DNA of 64,000 nt from Paenibacillus tyrphae (lineage in GTDB: Bacteria > Bacillota > Bacilli > Paenibacillales > NBRC-103111), in contig NZ_JAMZAW010000006.1 of NCBI RefSeq assembly GCF_024158745.1, forward strand, positions 186,001 to 250,000, read 5' to 3'. The notes beneath the pieces are model-generated. The model ran no database searches. It was not told where the DNA came from and saw only the letters and a list, made by a program, of their open reading frames with translations. Of the stretch, positions 7,275 through 16,607 are shown one piece after another; within the stretch, counting starts at the first letter, position 1; the number at the start of each line of letters is the position of its first letter. The position numbers were made by a program, and so were the translations under genes.

Positions 7275-7495
7275 CGAATACGCGGGAAAGCGACCCAACT
7301 CCACAGGTTGAGCTTGGATTGCTTTCCCTTTTCCCGGACCTGCTGAAAAAATTCCCCTAAAAATCGTTCCCACTGCTGTCCCACTTCTTTTTTTGCCGCC
7401 GCGTCCGCTTGGACGTGAAGAATGCTTTTATTCAGCGCCGCGCCCAAATGGGACAGCGCTTCGCGCAAATGGAAATCGACAGAGGGTTCCTGCAT
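7271..7495 (-). CDS. Small helical protein, paralogue of its upstream neighbour
   Basis: A 74-residue protein with no signal peptide or membrane segment. Its first half (VDFHLREALSHLGAALNKS) aligns with that of the next gene upstream (VEFHLKQARLHLEQALTVT), and both contain a later EQW/QQW-xxF element, so the two are tandem duplicates. I do not recognise the family. It is the last gene of the minus-strand unit headed by the P-type ATPase, separated from its paralogue by three bases. The start follows AAGGAG. A role as accessory subunit of the ATPase is inferred from position only. Confidence 0.7.
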   Translation of the reverse strand: MQEPSVDFHLREALSHLGAALNKSILHVQADAAAKKEVGQQWERFLGEFFQQVREKGKQSKLNLWSWVAFPRIR

Positions 7496-7498
7496 GCT

Positions 7499-7684
7499 TC
7501 AAATCTCCTTTATTTCCGTTTCTCGATGGCCGTCTCCGATCAGAAAGGCGAAAAAATGCCCCCATTGCTCCGACATCGATTGGTGCGCTTCCTCGTTGAA
7601 AGCTTGTAACTTGGTCACGGTTAAGGCTTGCTCCAGATGGAGCCGCGCCTGTTTCAAGTGAAATTCGACAGAGTCATCTTTCAA
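7499..7684 (-). CDS. Small helical protein, paralogue of its downstream neighbour
   Basis: A 61-residue soluble, probably all-helical protein. It shares the pattern HLxxAxxHLxxAL and SEQWGHFFAF with the 74-residue protein encoded next. Its start overlaps the 3' end of the DUF5132-like gene by 11 bases, which points to translational coupling. No catalytic motif is visible. The pair may form a helical hairpin dimer, but this is a guess from the heptad-like hydrophobic spacing. Confidence 0.7.
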   Translation of the reverse strand: MKDDSVEFHLKQARLHLEQALTVTKLQAFNEEAHQSMSEQWGHFFAFLIGDGHRETEIKEI

Positions 7685-7982
7685 GCGCAGTTTCCCCCGC
7701 CTCGCTGCCGGACAGCACCGGTCCGAACTCGTCCCCGGAAGAGGCGATTTCGAGGTCCAGCTTTTTTTTCATGCGCTCGAACTGAGCTTCCGCGACGATA
7801 TCTTCCAGCTCCTCCCGAGCCCGCTGCAAGGACGAACGGGCTGCGCCCGCCGCGCTCCGCAGGCCTTGGTAACCCGCCTCGGCAACGGGAAGCAGCGTGG
7901 TTTTGACAACGGGAAGGAGCGCCGACGCCGCAAACGCAAGCGCGGCGCCTACCAGCCATTTCTCGATCTGTTGTTCTCTCAT
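7674..7982 (-). CDS. DUF5132-like small membrane protein, ATPase-associated
   Basis: A 102-residue protein with one N-terminal hydrophobic segment (about residues 9-30, WLVGAALAFAASALLP) followed by a Gly/Ala-rich stretch and an acidic helical tail. This layout matches small proteins, often annotated DUF5132, that are encoded next to large P-type ATPases. Comparable one-helix partners of mycobacterial metal-exporting ATPases act as scaffolds or metal chaperones; whether that holds here is unknown, as no His- or Cys-rich tail is seen. It starts 27 bases after the ATPase stop with a CGGAGGT ribosome binding site. Confidence 0.7.
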   Translation of the reverse strand: MREQQIEKWLVGAALAFAASALLPVVKTTLLPVAEAGYQGLRSAAGAARSSLQRAREELEDIVAEAQFERMKKKLDLEIASSGDEFGPVLSGSEAGETALER

Positions 7983-8009
7983 GATTCTTACCTCCGAATG
8001 GGCAGCAAG

Positions 8010-11000
8010 CTATGCGACGATGGCCGTCTGCATTTGTCGAACCGGATTCGGTGCCGCTTGGCGTCCCGATTCGACCCAGGCCACGATCGGCTTCGACAGC
8101 AGCGTTACCGAGCCGGCAACGGCAAGCACCGGGATCCAGTGGCTCCATGCGATCGGGGCTGCATGGAAGAAGCGGGCCACCGGCGGTATATACAGCGCGG
8201 CGAGCAGCGAGAGCCACGATACGGCCAGCGCTCCGACCAGAAAGCGGTCCCGGCTCCAATCCTTGACCGACTCGGTCGAGCCCTCCTGCCGCCACGAGAA
8301 CGTCTGCATGAGCTGGCCCGACACCAGCGTGGCAAAAGCAATGCTCCGGGCTGCCGGGAGAGGAATTCCGGACGCAAGGCTTGCCGCGAACAGTCCAAGG
8401 GAGCCTAAGCCGAGCAGTGCGCCGCGCGTGAAGACTTTACGAAACAGATTGCCGTCGGCAATTTCGACACGCTCCGTCAGCTTCGTTTTATTCCCGGGAT
8501 TGACGGCCAGAATCATGGCAGGCAGCGCATCCGTGATCAGGTTCATAAGCAGAATCTGTACGGGGACGAGGGGCAGCGGCATGCCCAGAATAACCGCCGT
8601 GCTCGACACGATGACTTCCGCCAGATTGCCGGTGAGCAGGCAGCCGAGCGCCTTACGGATGTTGCCCATAATCGTCCGGCCTTCCTTTACGGCCTCGACA
8701 ATCGTGCCGAAATCGTCTTCCTTCAGCACCATATCCGCCGTTTGCTTCGTCACCTCGGTGCCGGTTCTTCCCATCGCGATACCGACATTGGCTTGCTTGA
8801 TGGCGGGCGTGTCGTTAATCCCGTCCCCCGTCATCGCCACCAGGTGGCCGCGCTGTTGAAAAGCGCGCACGATGCGCAGCTTATGCTCCGGCGAAACTCG
8901 GGCATAAATGGCGGTATGCTCGACCGCTTCTTGGAGCTCTTCGTCGGTCATCCGGTCGAGCTCATGGCCCGAGAGCACCCGCTGCGAGCCGTCGTACATG
9001 CCGAGCTGTTTGGCGATCGAAATGGCCGTGATCGGATGGTCGCCTGTAATCATAACCGGCTTGACGCCGAGCGACAGCGCTTCTTGGATGCTGTGCGCCG
9101 CCTCCGGCTTCGGCGGGTCCATCATGCCGACCATACCGACGAAAATCATGTCCCGCTCGTCCGGCTCGGGAAGTTCTCCATCCGTGAGCGGACGATAGGC
9201 GAAACCGAGCACGCGCAGCGCTTCGCCCGACAGCTTCCCGTTCTGCTCCAAAATGATTCGTTTGCGTTCTTCCGTCAGTTCGAGCAGTTGGCCATCCGAC
9301 TGAACTTGGCTGCAGCGCTGTAAGAGCATCTCTACAGCCCCTTTGGTGAAAACATAGCAGTTCCGGGATTTGGTCACGGCCGTATCCTTGCACACGACGC
9401 TCATCTTGCCGGTGCTTGAATCGAAAGGAATTTCTTTGCCGCGATGCCACTGCCGCATGGTTTCCGGATGTATGCCCGCTTTGGCGGCAAAAGCAAGGAG
9501 CGCACCTTCGGTCGGATCGCCCTTGACGGTCCAATGTCCTTCGTCGTCCTGCTCTAGCTTGGCATTGTTGCACAGCATGCTGATTTGCAGGATGCGGGCC
9601 AGCTCAGGCTGCTGGGGGCTCTGTTCGAGTGCCGCGGCTGCCCGGGCTGAGACGGCCGTACGGCGAATTTCCCCGGACGGGGCGTACCCGGTACCGCCCA
9701 CCTCCCAGCTCCGGCTCAACGAGACGACGTGTCGGACGGTCATTTCGTTTTTGGTCAGCGTTCCGGTTTTGTCGGAGCAGATGACCGTCGTCCGGCCGAG
9801 CGTTTCCAGAGCGGACAGCTTTCGGACGAGCGCCTGCTTTCGGGCCATTCGGAAGATGCCGGCGCTGAGCGCGATCGTAATGGTTACGGGCAGCCCTTCG
9901 GGTATGGCCGAAGCCGCGAGCGCGATGGACGTAGAGACCATCTGCGTCAGCGGAATGCCCCGCAGCAGTCCCGTGACGAACACGATGCCGCAGGCGAACA
10001 ACGCTCCTTTAATGAATTTTTTGCTGATGGAGGTGACCTGCCGCTGCAGCGGTGTCAGTTCTTTTTCATCGCTCTGCAGCAAGGACATGAGACGGCCCAT
10101 TTCCGTATGCAGGCCGGTCTGGACGACGACACCGGTCGCTTTGCCCCGGGTAACATCGGTTCCCATATAGATCATATTGGAGCGTTCCGCCAGCGGGAGC
10201 GCTCCGTCGACGGGGGCTTCCTGTTTCGGGACAGGGACCGATTCTCCCGTCAACGCTGCTTCGCTGACCTGTAAGTTATACGATTCGACCAACCGGATAT
10301 CGGCCGGTACGCGGTCGCCGGCCTCCAACTGCACGATATCGCCGGGGACGAGCTCCAGCGCGGAGATCTCTTCCAGCATGCCGTTACGGAGCACCTTACA
10401 GGTCGGGGGCTGGTACCGGTTGAGCGATTCGATGACTTGTTCCGCTTTGCGCTCCTGCATCGTGCCGACTGCCGCATTGGCGAGCAGCACCGCCCCCATG
10501 GCAATACCGTCGTACAGACCGCCGGTAAAAAACGACAAAGCCGTCGTCCCAAGGAGGATTAAGGTTGTAAACTCTTTGAACTGTCCCAAAAAGGAGACGA
10601 TCCAAGGCGCCGGCGGTCGTGCTTCCAAATGATTGCTACCGTGAGCGCATCGCATCGCACGAACCTGTTTCGCATTGAGCCCGCGCCCGGTATCGGTGCC
10701 ATAATGGCTGACGGCCCGCTCCCACGGAGCCTCGTGCCACAGAACGGGCGCCGCCTCTGCCGCAGCAGCCGCTTCGCCGTGGCCTGTCGTAAGCTGGGGC
10801 AGAGCCGCCCGCTCGCTCGTTTGCCGGAAAGCGGACATAAACGCCAACGAAAGGGCGTCGGAAGCCAAATTGACGAGCGGCGCACGAATGAAGCCGAGCG
10901 CCGCCATAGCGGAGCCGAGCATGTTCCAGATCGCGGTAAGCCGGTAATTCCGGTGTACGCTGCGGTCCATGCGGCCGGCCAGTTCCAGCGTCCGCGGAAG

Positions 11001-12668
11001 CTCGGACAACTGCTGCACCGTGATCGATGGAATGCCGTATTCCCGGCACAGGGCATGAACCGGCGAGGTATCGCCACAGGTTACCAGCAATGCGTTCTCT
11101 CCACGCGGAACGCCGGCTGCCAATCGTTCGGCCCATTCGCCCGGCTGAAGCGATAGCCAGTCCGTATCGAGACCATGCCGCTCCAGCAACGGGATGTCCG
11201 TCCCTTCGCTGCAGCTTAAGGCTCCGACCGACCAGCCTTGCGCTTTCAATTCGCGAATCAAAGGGGTGTGCGCCGAATGAAGCTGTCGCTTCTTGCTCAA
11301 TAATCCGATGCAGGTTCCCCCGCTGCTTTCGGCCTTAACCCCGACGAAGAGCACGTCCGAGCCGTGCCTCGCCAATCTCTTAGCCTCCAGCTCGTACATT
11401 TCGCAGTCGATGCCCTGCTTCTGGCAGTAGGCATAGCTCCCGGCGAATACGCGGGCCCCGTTGATTTTACCCTGCAGGCCCTCCTCGGACTCTTCAACCT
11501 GAAACGCTTTCCGGAGGGTCCGGCACGTTCGTCTGGCTTTTTCCGATAGCTCGGCTTTCCACGAATGGCTGCTTTTTTCAAATAATGAGGCCGTTAAGCA
11601 AATGACTTTGTCTGCCGCCGTTTCTTTCGTCGAACATTGAATTTCCTCGTTTTCAACCCGATAGAGCGCCGAAGCATCCTCCAGGAGCAGCGTTTTCGTT
11701 CTTGCCAGCTTGGACAAGGAGCCGCTGTCCGGCAGCAAGGCTCGATTTTCGGCGCACACAAGCTCCGCCTGCTGCCAGCCGTATTCCGCCGGAATGAATG
11801 CCGGTCTGGGGTTGGCGGCAAGCAGTACCGCAACCGCGCGCAGAGGGTCGCGCGTGAGCGCAAGAGTCGCTCCGGCGCCGATCAGCCCCCACTTGTTGGC
11901 TTGCTCCGTATACCGCCGAATTTCAGGTGGAAGCACCGCCGGCGAGTGGTTCGCCGTCGACTGATTTCGCTTCCACTCCACATATTGCAGCAGGCTGATT
12001 CCCACCAAAACGATTAAATTTTCCCGCACCAAAGCAAGCGCTAACGCGCCGGTACCCAGAAGCAGGTCGGCGTTCCACTTGCGTTCCTTGGCAAAGCTCT
12101 GAAACCCTCGTCTCAGCAGCGGATAGCCCGTAATGACAGAGAGCCCGGCGGATAAATAAAAGGGAGCCGGACTGCGGGCCAAAGCCGATCTGCCAAGCAG
12201 CAGCTGCTTCGCACCGAGCACAGCGAGTCCGCCCATGCTGAGCGCAAGGGGAATAGGCATGCGGCCTGCAGCTTGCGCTGCGCATGACGCCCCGGGCAGA
12301 TCTGCCGCGGCTGCGGCTTCCCGCTTGACGTACGATGCATCCGGGGAAGGGGAGGACTGCCCGCAAGTTGGAGGAGCATCATCGATCCGAAACGGTCCTG
12401 CGTCGGCGCAAGGCTGCGAAAGCTCCTCTTCCAGCCGTTCGATGCGTTCGAGGACTTGCTCCGCCTTAAGCTGCCGCTGATCGTATGTCAGAAGGACCCT
12501 GCCTGAAAGCGGGCAAGCGCGGACAAGGGTGATTCCGGTCCAGACCGAAAGCTTGGCCTGAATCCGCTGTGCCGTATCCGGATTGTTATGAAGACCGTAA
12601 AATTCGATGCGAATGCGTCCTGGCAGCATTCGAACAAACCGTCGATGTTTCAAGCTTTCCGTAGGCAT
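8010..12668 (-). CDS. Tandem-fused P-type ATPase, degenerate first half and intact P2-type second half
   Basis: A 1552-residue membrane cation pump, about twice the usual length. Residues 1-85 resemble a heavy-metal-associated domain without the CxxC pair. Residues 110-640 keep the outline of a P1B ATPase, but the phosphorylation motif DKTGT reads DASAL (Asp331) and the hinge GDGxND reads CGDTSP, so this half should be inactive. Residues 650-1540 are a complete P2-type pump: ALTGES, PEGLPVT in the ion-binding helix, CSDKTGTLT with catalytic Asp966, and GDGINDTPA. The long form recalls mycobacterial CtpI-like pumps; calcium, manganese or magnesium are possible substrates. The start follows AAGGAG. 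Three small genes follow on the same strand and two similar ones diverge upstream. Confidence 0.88.
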   Translation of the reverse strand: MPTESLKHRRFVRMLPGRIRIEFYGLHNNPDTAQRIQAKLSVWTGITLVRACPLSGRVLLTYDQRQLKAEQVLERIERLEEELSQPCADAGPFRIDDAPPTCGQSSPSPDASYVKREAAAAADLPGASCAAQAAGRMPIPLALSMGGLAVLGAKQLLLGRSALARSPAPFYLSAGLSVITGYPLLRRGFQSFAKERKWNADLLLGTGALALALVRENLIVLVGISLLQYVEWKRNQSTANHSPAVLPPEIRRYTEQANKWGLIGAGATLALTRDPLRAVAVLLAANPRPAFIPAEYGWQQAELVCAENRALLPDSGSLSKLARTKTLLLEDASALYRVENEEIQCSTKETAADKVICLTASLFEKSSHSWKAELSEKARRTCRTLRKAFQVEESEEGLQGKINGARVFAGSYAYCQKQGIDCEMYELEAKRLARHGSDVLFVGVKAESSGGTCIGLLSKKRQLHSAHTPLIRELKAQGWSVGALSCSEGTDIPLLERHGLDTDWLSLQPGEWAERLAAGVPRGENALLVTCGDTSPVHALCREYGIPSITVQQLSELPRTLELAGRMDRSVHRNYRLTAIWNMLGSAMAALGFIRAPLVNLASDALSLAFMSAFRQTSERAALPQLTTGHGEAAAAAEAAPVLWHEAPWERAVSHYGTDTGRGLNAKQVRAMRCAHGSNHLEARPPAPWIVSFLGQFKEFTTLILLGTTALSFFTGGLYDGIAMGAVLLANAAVGTMQERKAEQVIESLNRYQPPTCKVLRNGMLEEISALELVPGDIVQLEAGDRVPADIRLVESYNLQVSEAALTGESVPVPKQEAPVDGALPLAERSNMIYMGTDVTRGKATGVVVQTGLHTEMGRLMSLLQSDEKELTPLQRQVTSISKKFIKGALFACGIVFVTGLLRGIPLTQMVSTSIALAASAIPEGLPVTITIALSAGIFRMARKQALVRKLSALETLGRTTVICSDKTGTLTKNEMTVRHVVSLSRSWEVGGTGYAPSGEIRRTAVSARAAAALEQSPQQPELARILQISMLCNNAKLEQDDEGHWTVKGDPTEGALLAFAAKAGIHPETMRQWHRGKEIPFDSSTGKMSVVCKDTAVTKSRNCYVFTKGAVEMLLQRCSQVQSDGQLLELTEERKRIILEQNGKLSGEALRVLGFAYRPLTDGELPEPDERDMIFVGMVGMMDPPKPEAAHSIQEALSLGVKPVMITGDHPITAISIAKQLGMYDGSQRVLSGHELDRMTDEELQEAVEHTAIYARVSPEHKLRIVRAFQQRGHLVAMTGDGINDTPAIKQANVGIAMGRTGTEVTKQTADMVLKEDDFGTIVEAVKEGRTIMGNIRKALGCLLTGNLAEVIVSSTAVILGMPLPLVPVQILLMNLITDALPAMILAVNPGNKTKLTERVEIADGNLFRKVFTRGALLGLGSLGLFAASLASGIPLPAARSIAFATLVSGQLMQTFSWRQEGSTESVKDWSRDRFLVGALAVSWLSLLAALYIPPVARFFHAAPIAWSHWIPVLAVAGSVTLLSKPIVAWVESGRQAAPNPVRQMQTAIVA

Positions 12669-12821
12669 ACATACGCTCCTTGGGCTTCCTCGTTTTGGAG
12701 TCTAGGGCTGATTTTCGCTAGTATACACAGCCTTTGGCGATTTATGCAGCTCGTGTTCATGCATAATTTTTCGTCAATGTGGGATGATCTGTAGTACATT
12801 ATTTTTTGAAAGGGTGAGACC

Positions 12822-12986
12822 ATGGCGAAGCTGCCGATCGGTTATGTACTTGCGGGTGCCGCGATGATGCTGGCATTTTCCCCGGGAGCCCGGAAAACGA
12901 TGCGCAAATTTGCGGTGAAAGGGACGGAAGCCGTGTTGAATTTGACGGAGCAGGCCAAAGACACGGTGGAAGGTTTGCGGAAGTAA
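12822..12986 (+). CDS. 54-residue one-helix membrane protein, divergent from the ATPase gene
   Basis: A short gene with ATG preceded by AAAGGGTGAG. The peptide begins MAKLPIGYVLAGAAMMLAF, a hydrophobic segment with small residues, then a basic SPGARKTMRKFAVKG and an amphipathic helix ending in KDTVEGLRK. The layout (one helix, then a helical tail) is like the DUF5132-like protein on the other side of the ATPase gene, although sequence identity is low. The start is 154 bases from the ATPase start and divergent from it, so a shared regulatory region is likely. Confidence 0.7.
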   Translation: MAKLPIGYVLAGAAMMLAFSPGARKTMRKFAVKGTEAVLNLTEQAKDTVEGLRK

Positions 12987-13093
12987 GCCGAGGGTCTGAC
13001 AGAGGTTTTTTCTTTCGAGTGTTTTGAACGAGAGCAGGGCAAGCTAACAAAACGGCCATGCTATGGCCGGATGACTCGAAATGAGGTGGGATC

Positions 13094-13438
13094 ATGTTTC
13101 AAAGCGGTTCCGTATGGACCGGACTGATTTCGGGCGGCTTGTCTCAAATACAGGATACAAATGCGCTGGCCAAAGGGCAGATGAAGACAAAGGAATATGC
13201 TGTGCAAACCGTAGAAAATGTGACGGGGGCCGTCGGCGTTATGGCCGGGGTAGAGTACGGCGCGATGCTCGGGTCAACCGTGCTTCCGGGCTTCGGAACA
13301 GCGGTCGGAGCGGTGCTGGGCGGACTTGTTGGCAGCTCGGTCGGGCGCAGCGTCGGCCATCGGGCCGGGGACGCCTTGGTCAACAATCGGATGGTCCAAG
13401 GCACGCTTCAGCCCGTGCAGCCGCAGCAGAATCAGTAA
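13094..13438 (+). CDS. Glycine-zipper small membrane protein
   Basis: A 114-residue protein. Residues 42-90 are rich in Gly and Ala at regular spacing (VGVMAGVEYGAMLGS, then GFGTAVGAVLGGLVGSSVG), the pattern of glycine-zipper segments that pack tightly in membranes. The N-terminus is polar and the C-terminus ends in QPVQPQQNQ. It sits 107 bases after the 54-residue gene in the same direction and is followed by a terminator. I suspect it belongs to the ATPase neighbourhood because glycine-zipper proteins recur beside such pumps, but no direct evidence is available. The start follows GAGGTGGGATC. Confidence 0.7.
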   Translation: MFQSGSVWTGLISGGLSQIQDTNALAKGQMKTKEYAVQTVENVTGAVGVMAGVEYGAMLGSTVLPGFGTAVGAVLGGLVGSSVGRSVGHRAGDALVNNRMVQGTLQPVQPQQNQ

Positions 13439-13444
13439 AAAGGA

Positions 13445-13469
13445 AAACCGGGAGACGGACTCCCGGTTT
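13445..13469 (+). terminator. Hairpin terminator
   Basis: AAACCGGGAG (13445-13454) pairs with CTCCCGGTTT (13460-13469) over a 5-base loop. The T-run is short on the plus strand; the minus strand reads CCGGTTTTCCTTTTT after the stem. The hairpin lies between convergent genes and may serve both. Confidence 0.6.
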
Positions 13470-13484
13470 CTGCATGAACGGAGG

Positions 13485-14513
13485 TTACAACGCCGTTCGG
13501 CGGTAATCTTTTTTTAAGTATAAAATCATGTTTTTTAGCTCCCGATTCACCTGCTTCGTATTTCCCGCCTTGATCTCTCCGAGCACTTCATCCACCTGAT
13601 AGCAGGCAAACGCCCTGCGCAAACCGATCAAGTCGTTCAGCACGCTCCGTTCCTGCATGCTCAGAGGACGGCTCCGCTCATAGCCGGCCATCAGGGCACC
13701 CAAGTATCGATTCCCTGCGGCTTCGGAGGTTTCCGCGTTTTCCTTATCCGCCGCATAAGCCAGAAACGACGCTTCCCCCGCCAAATGGCCGACAAAGACG
13801 TCGGTTCCCGCAAGATGAAAATCAATCACGCCGCACAGACGTCCGTTTTCGTCCACAAGCAAATTGTTTAAAGAAAAATCTCCTTGCACCGGACCGCCTG
13901 GCAGTTCGGGCCAGCTTGTCCGCAGCTTGAGGCGTCTTTCCCTGTACAGGGCGAACAACTCCCGTACCAGCAGCGGTTCCGCGCCGCTAGTCTGGAGCGT
14001 CATTTCCAAGGCTTGGGCATCTTGGTCCAGCTCGTCTTCCGAGCCGAACAGGCTCCACGGGCTCTCGGAGGTAAAAGGGATCGGTGCGAGTGCCTGACCG
14101 GCAATCCGATGCATCGCTCCAAGCCATTCGCCCGCTTGTTCGGCGAGGCCGATTGTCAAGCTTTCCGCTTCTTTTCCCGGCAGCCAGGTTTCCACGGTGG
14201 TCCAAACCTCGCATCCTTTCCGCGATAAAATCAGGTAAGGACGTCCGTCGCTTCCGTACAAGCGCGTCGGGACATTCAGTCCGCCGCCGGAAAGCAGCTC
14301 GCACAAGGAGGCTTGCCCTGCAAGGTCCTCCAAGGTCGAATAGGAGTTGGACATCATCCGCACGGCATAGCTCTGTCCGTCGGACGTCGTTGCTTTAAAA
14401 ATAATGCGCAGGTCGTCCGGCTCTTCTTCGTGCTGCACTCGGCGCAAGCCGGCGAACGCCGGCAATTGAAAATGATCCCGTATTTTGTTCAGCAAAGCTT
14501 CGTCATCGAACAC
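13485..14513 (-). CDS. APH/CotS-type phosphotransferase
   Basis: A 342-residue protein with the kinase-like fold of aminoglycoside phosphotransferases. The catalytic loop is QGDFSLNNLL (family consensus HGDxxxxN, with Gln in place of His) and the metal-binding step is GVIDFHLAG. The N-lobe shows AVRMMSNSYSTLEDL. Related proteins include spore-coat CotS-like kinases and homoserine or fructosamine kinases, so an antibiotic substrate should not be assumed. It stands alone between two terminators and its 3' end faces the glycine-zipper gene. Confidence 0.8.
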   Translation of the reverse strand: MFDDEALLNKIRDHFQLPAFAGLRRVQHEEEPDDLRIIFKATTSDGQSYAVRMMSNSYSTLEDLAGQASLCELLSGGGLNVPTRLYGSDGRPYLILSRKGCEVWTTVETWLPGKEAESLTIGLAEQAGEWLGAMHRIAGQALAPIPFTSESPWSLFGSEDELDQDAQALEMTLQTSGAEPLLVRELFALYRERRLKLRTSWPELPGGPVQGDFSLNNLLVDENGRLCGVIDFHLAGTDVFVGHLAGEASFLAYAADKENAETSEAAGNRYLGALMAGYERSRPLSMQERSVLNDLIGLRRAFACYQVDEVLGEIKAGNTKQVNRELKNMILYLKKDYRRTAL

Positions 14514-14594
14514 GATCCTTCAAACTCCGATCCTCAAATTGATATACTCCTCATACGGAAAAGCCCGGTCATTTGTTGCAGCATGGAACTAAAT

Positions 14595-14636
14595 AAAGGG
14601 AAGACCCCGCCTCCAAAGGCGAAAAATCTTCCCTTT
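14595..14636 (-). terminator. Terminator of the minus-strand arm of the tubulin/vWA cluster
   Basis: AAAGGGAAGA (14595-14604) pairs with TCTTCCCTTT (14627-14636), and CGCC and GGCG form an inner stem. It lies about 20 bases past the stop of the 643-residue gene on the minus strand. Confidence 0.65.
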
Positions 14637-14656
14637 TTAAACGCCGAATGGTCGGC

Positions 14657-16588
14657 TTACGCCTCTTCGTCCTGAACGAGCGACGATACTTGCACGACGT
14701 AAGCTTTAACCGTCTTGTTTCCTTGCTTCAAATCCTCGGTGGAAGTGTACGTGCCCGTGACGACCGCCGGCCCGGTGCCGAACTTGAATTTGCCGGTCAA
14801 CACGATGTACAGATCGTCGAACTTGACGATGGCCCGATTGTCCGCAACCGATTGGATGTCGCATTGGAACACGACCTTCGCGTTTTTGTACTTCGGCAGC
14901 TCGTTGGCCGTAATGCTTTTGACCTCTTTCGCGCCTTCCTTGGCATCCTTAACCGAGCTATCTTTCGGATCTTTTTTGTCCCCGTCCTGCTTCACGTCGC
15001 TGTTTCCATTCGTGACAGCGTTGTTCCCGTTTTCTTCGGACTTGGCGAAGACATACCGTCCGCTGCGGTATTCGTAGATCGCTTTCGCCCCGGATTGGGA
15101 GCCTGTAGATTCCGTTCCGTTCTTGTCCGTACTGTTCTTGTCAGTACCGTTCTTCTCCGGCCGTTCAGGCACCGGATTATCGGCGCTTACGACACCCGGA
15201 CGCACCGATTCCAGCTTATCGGCCTCCAGATCGAGAATCGGCTTAAGCTCGGACCCGTGCGCTTCGAACACGACATAGCGGGCCTTTCGCTTTTTGGAAG
15301 CCGCTTCGAGCAGCAGCACGGGCTGTCCTTCCGGGCTGAGCTCGTCAGCCGGGCGAATCGCTTTGACAGCGGTCAGGTCACCCGGAATCGCTCCTTCTAC
15401 GACCTCGATGCGCTGGTCTGAGAACAAGCGGACGAGCACGAGCTTTTTCTTGTCCGTAATGGCGGCCGCTGCCGTTTGCGCGCCGTTCGTCCCTTTCAGA
15501 CTCGTGGCGGCGGTGAGGGCGCCTTCGATGCCGGCCTTTTGGAGCAACACGGCCGGATCGCTTTCCAACCGGCGCTGATCGAGCGCCTGCAGTTCTTTGG
15601 ACGTGTCGCGGTACGCGCCGAGCGTTTTGTACAGCTCGCCCGCTTCCGCATACTTTTTCGCGGCAATCAGCTGCTCCGCCCGGGCCAATCGGCCGTTCAC
15701 CACCGTTTGGATATATCCGTTCAGCTTGCTGTTGTTGCCGAAGAGCTCCTTATAGGACTGCACGGTTTTGGCAGCGGCCAGAAAGCCGCCCAGATCGTTT
15801 TTCTCCAGCTTGGCCAGCGTGTCCTGAGTCGTCTTCTCAAGTTTTGCAGCGACCCAAGGAGCCTCCCAGCCCCGATCCTTATAAAATTTTTGCAGCCCTT
15901 CGCCTTCCTTCAACATTTCGTCCAGCGATTTGGATTTGACGAGTGCGTCCAGGCGGCCTTGATCGTATTTTTGCAGCAGCGGGTTCAACGCTTTCCGCTT
16001 CGCCGCTTCGTCTTTATAATAGACCGCGGGAATTTGCAGCAGGAAGCCGACAGCGGTGTCGGCGTCGAATTTTTTCTTGGCGACGGCGCCTTCGACGCTC
16101 TGGATCAGCGCCGTCTTGACCGAGCCGAACGCTTCCGCGAAGCGCTGGTCGATATTGTAGGACGCCGCCGTTTCCGCGAACCGCTTCTGCGACCCTTCGT
16201 CCAGCTTGGCAACTTGCGATTTTGCGCCTTGATACGAGTCGTACGCTTTCACCAAGCTGCCGGCATCGTTTACGGCAACGGCCGACGCGATCTGGTCGGT
16301 CAGGGACGAGAACAGCCGCTTCGCTTGCGTAACCGGCTGAAGAGCGCTGAGCGCCTGCTCCGTTTCCGCTTCTTTATAATCGACGAAGCCGATTTTTTGC
16401 GCCTTGAGGAGCAGCTCCTCGGCTTCGACCGCGTTGCCTGCGGCAAGCTGCGCTGCCGCCTGCTGGTAAAGCTCCGCTTTTTGCCACCAGGCGTAGACTT
16501 TGACGCCCGCCGCCAAGAGCAGGAGGACGAGGACGGCAATCGCAGCGTTTCTGTAACGGATAGACCGTTTATACGTAGAGATAGACAT
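14657..16588 (-). CDS. Membrane-anchored protein with a long helical periplasm-side region, tubulin/vWA cluster
   Basis: A 643-residue protein. A single hydrophobic segment (about residues 14-33, AAIAVLVLLLLAAGVKVYAWW) follows a short basic N-terminus, so the bulk is probably outside the cell. Residues 35-360 are helical, with Ala-rich TPR-like repeats such as ELYQQAAAQLAAGNAVEAEE and QLIAAKKYAEAGELYKTLG. A Lys/Asp/Asn-rich linker follows near residue 500, then a beta-rich end domain (VVFQCDIQSVADNRAIVKFDDL). I know no function for it. It is last in a three-gene minus-strand unit divergent from the vWA/tubulin genes. The start follows GGAGG. It could be a load-bearing envelope subunit, which is an inference. 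Confidence 0.75.
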   Translation of the reverse strand: MSISTYKRSIRYRNAAIAVLVLLLLAAGVKVYAWWQKAELYQQAAAQLAAGNAVEAEELLLKAQKIGFVDYKEAETEQALSALQPVTQAKRLFSSLTDQIASAVAVNDAGSLVKAYDSYQGAKSQVAKLDEGSQKRFAETAASYNIDQRFAEAFGSVKTALIQSVEGAVAKKKFDADTAVGFLLQIPAVYYKDEAAKRKALNPLLQKYDQGRLDALVKSKSLDEMLKEGEGLQKFYKDRGWEAPWVAAKLEKTTQDTLAKLEKNDLGGFLAAAKTVQSYKELFGNNSKLNGYIQTVVNGRLARAEQLIAAKKYAEAGELYKTLGAYRDTSKELQALDQRRLESDPAVLLQKAGIEGALTAATSLKGTNGAQTAAAAITDKKKLVLVRLFSDQRIEVVEGAIPGDLTAVKAIRPADELSPEGQPVLLLEAASKKRKARYVVFEAHGSELKPILDLEADKLESVRPGVVSADNPVPERPEKNGTDKNSTDKNGTESTGSQSGAKAIYEYRSGRYVFAKSEENGNNAVTNGNSDVKQDGDKKDPKDSSVKDAKEGAKEVKSITANELPKYKNAKVVFQCDIQSVADNRAIVKFDDLYIVLTGKFKFGTGPAVVTGTYTSTEDLKQGNKTVKAYVVQVSSLVQDEEA

Positions 16589-16607
16589 AGGCAGCCTCCT
16601 TTCCTTT

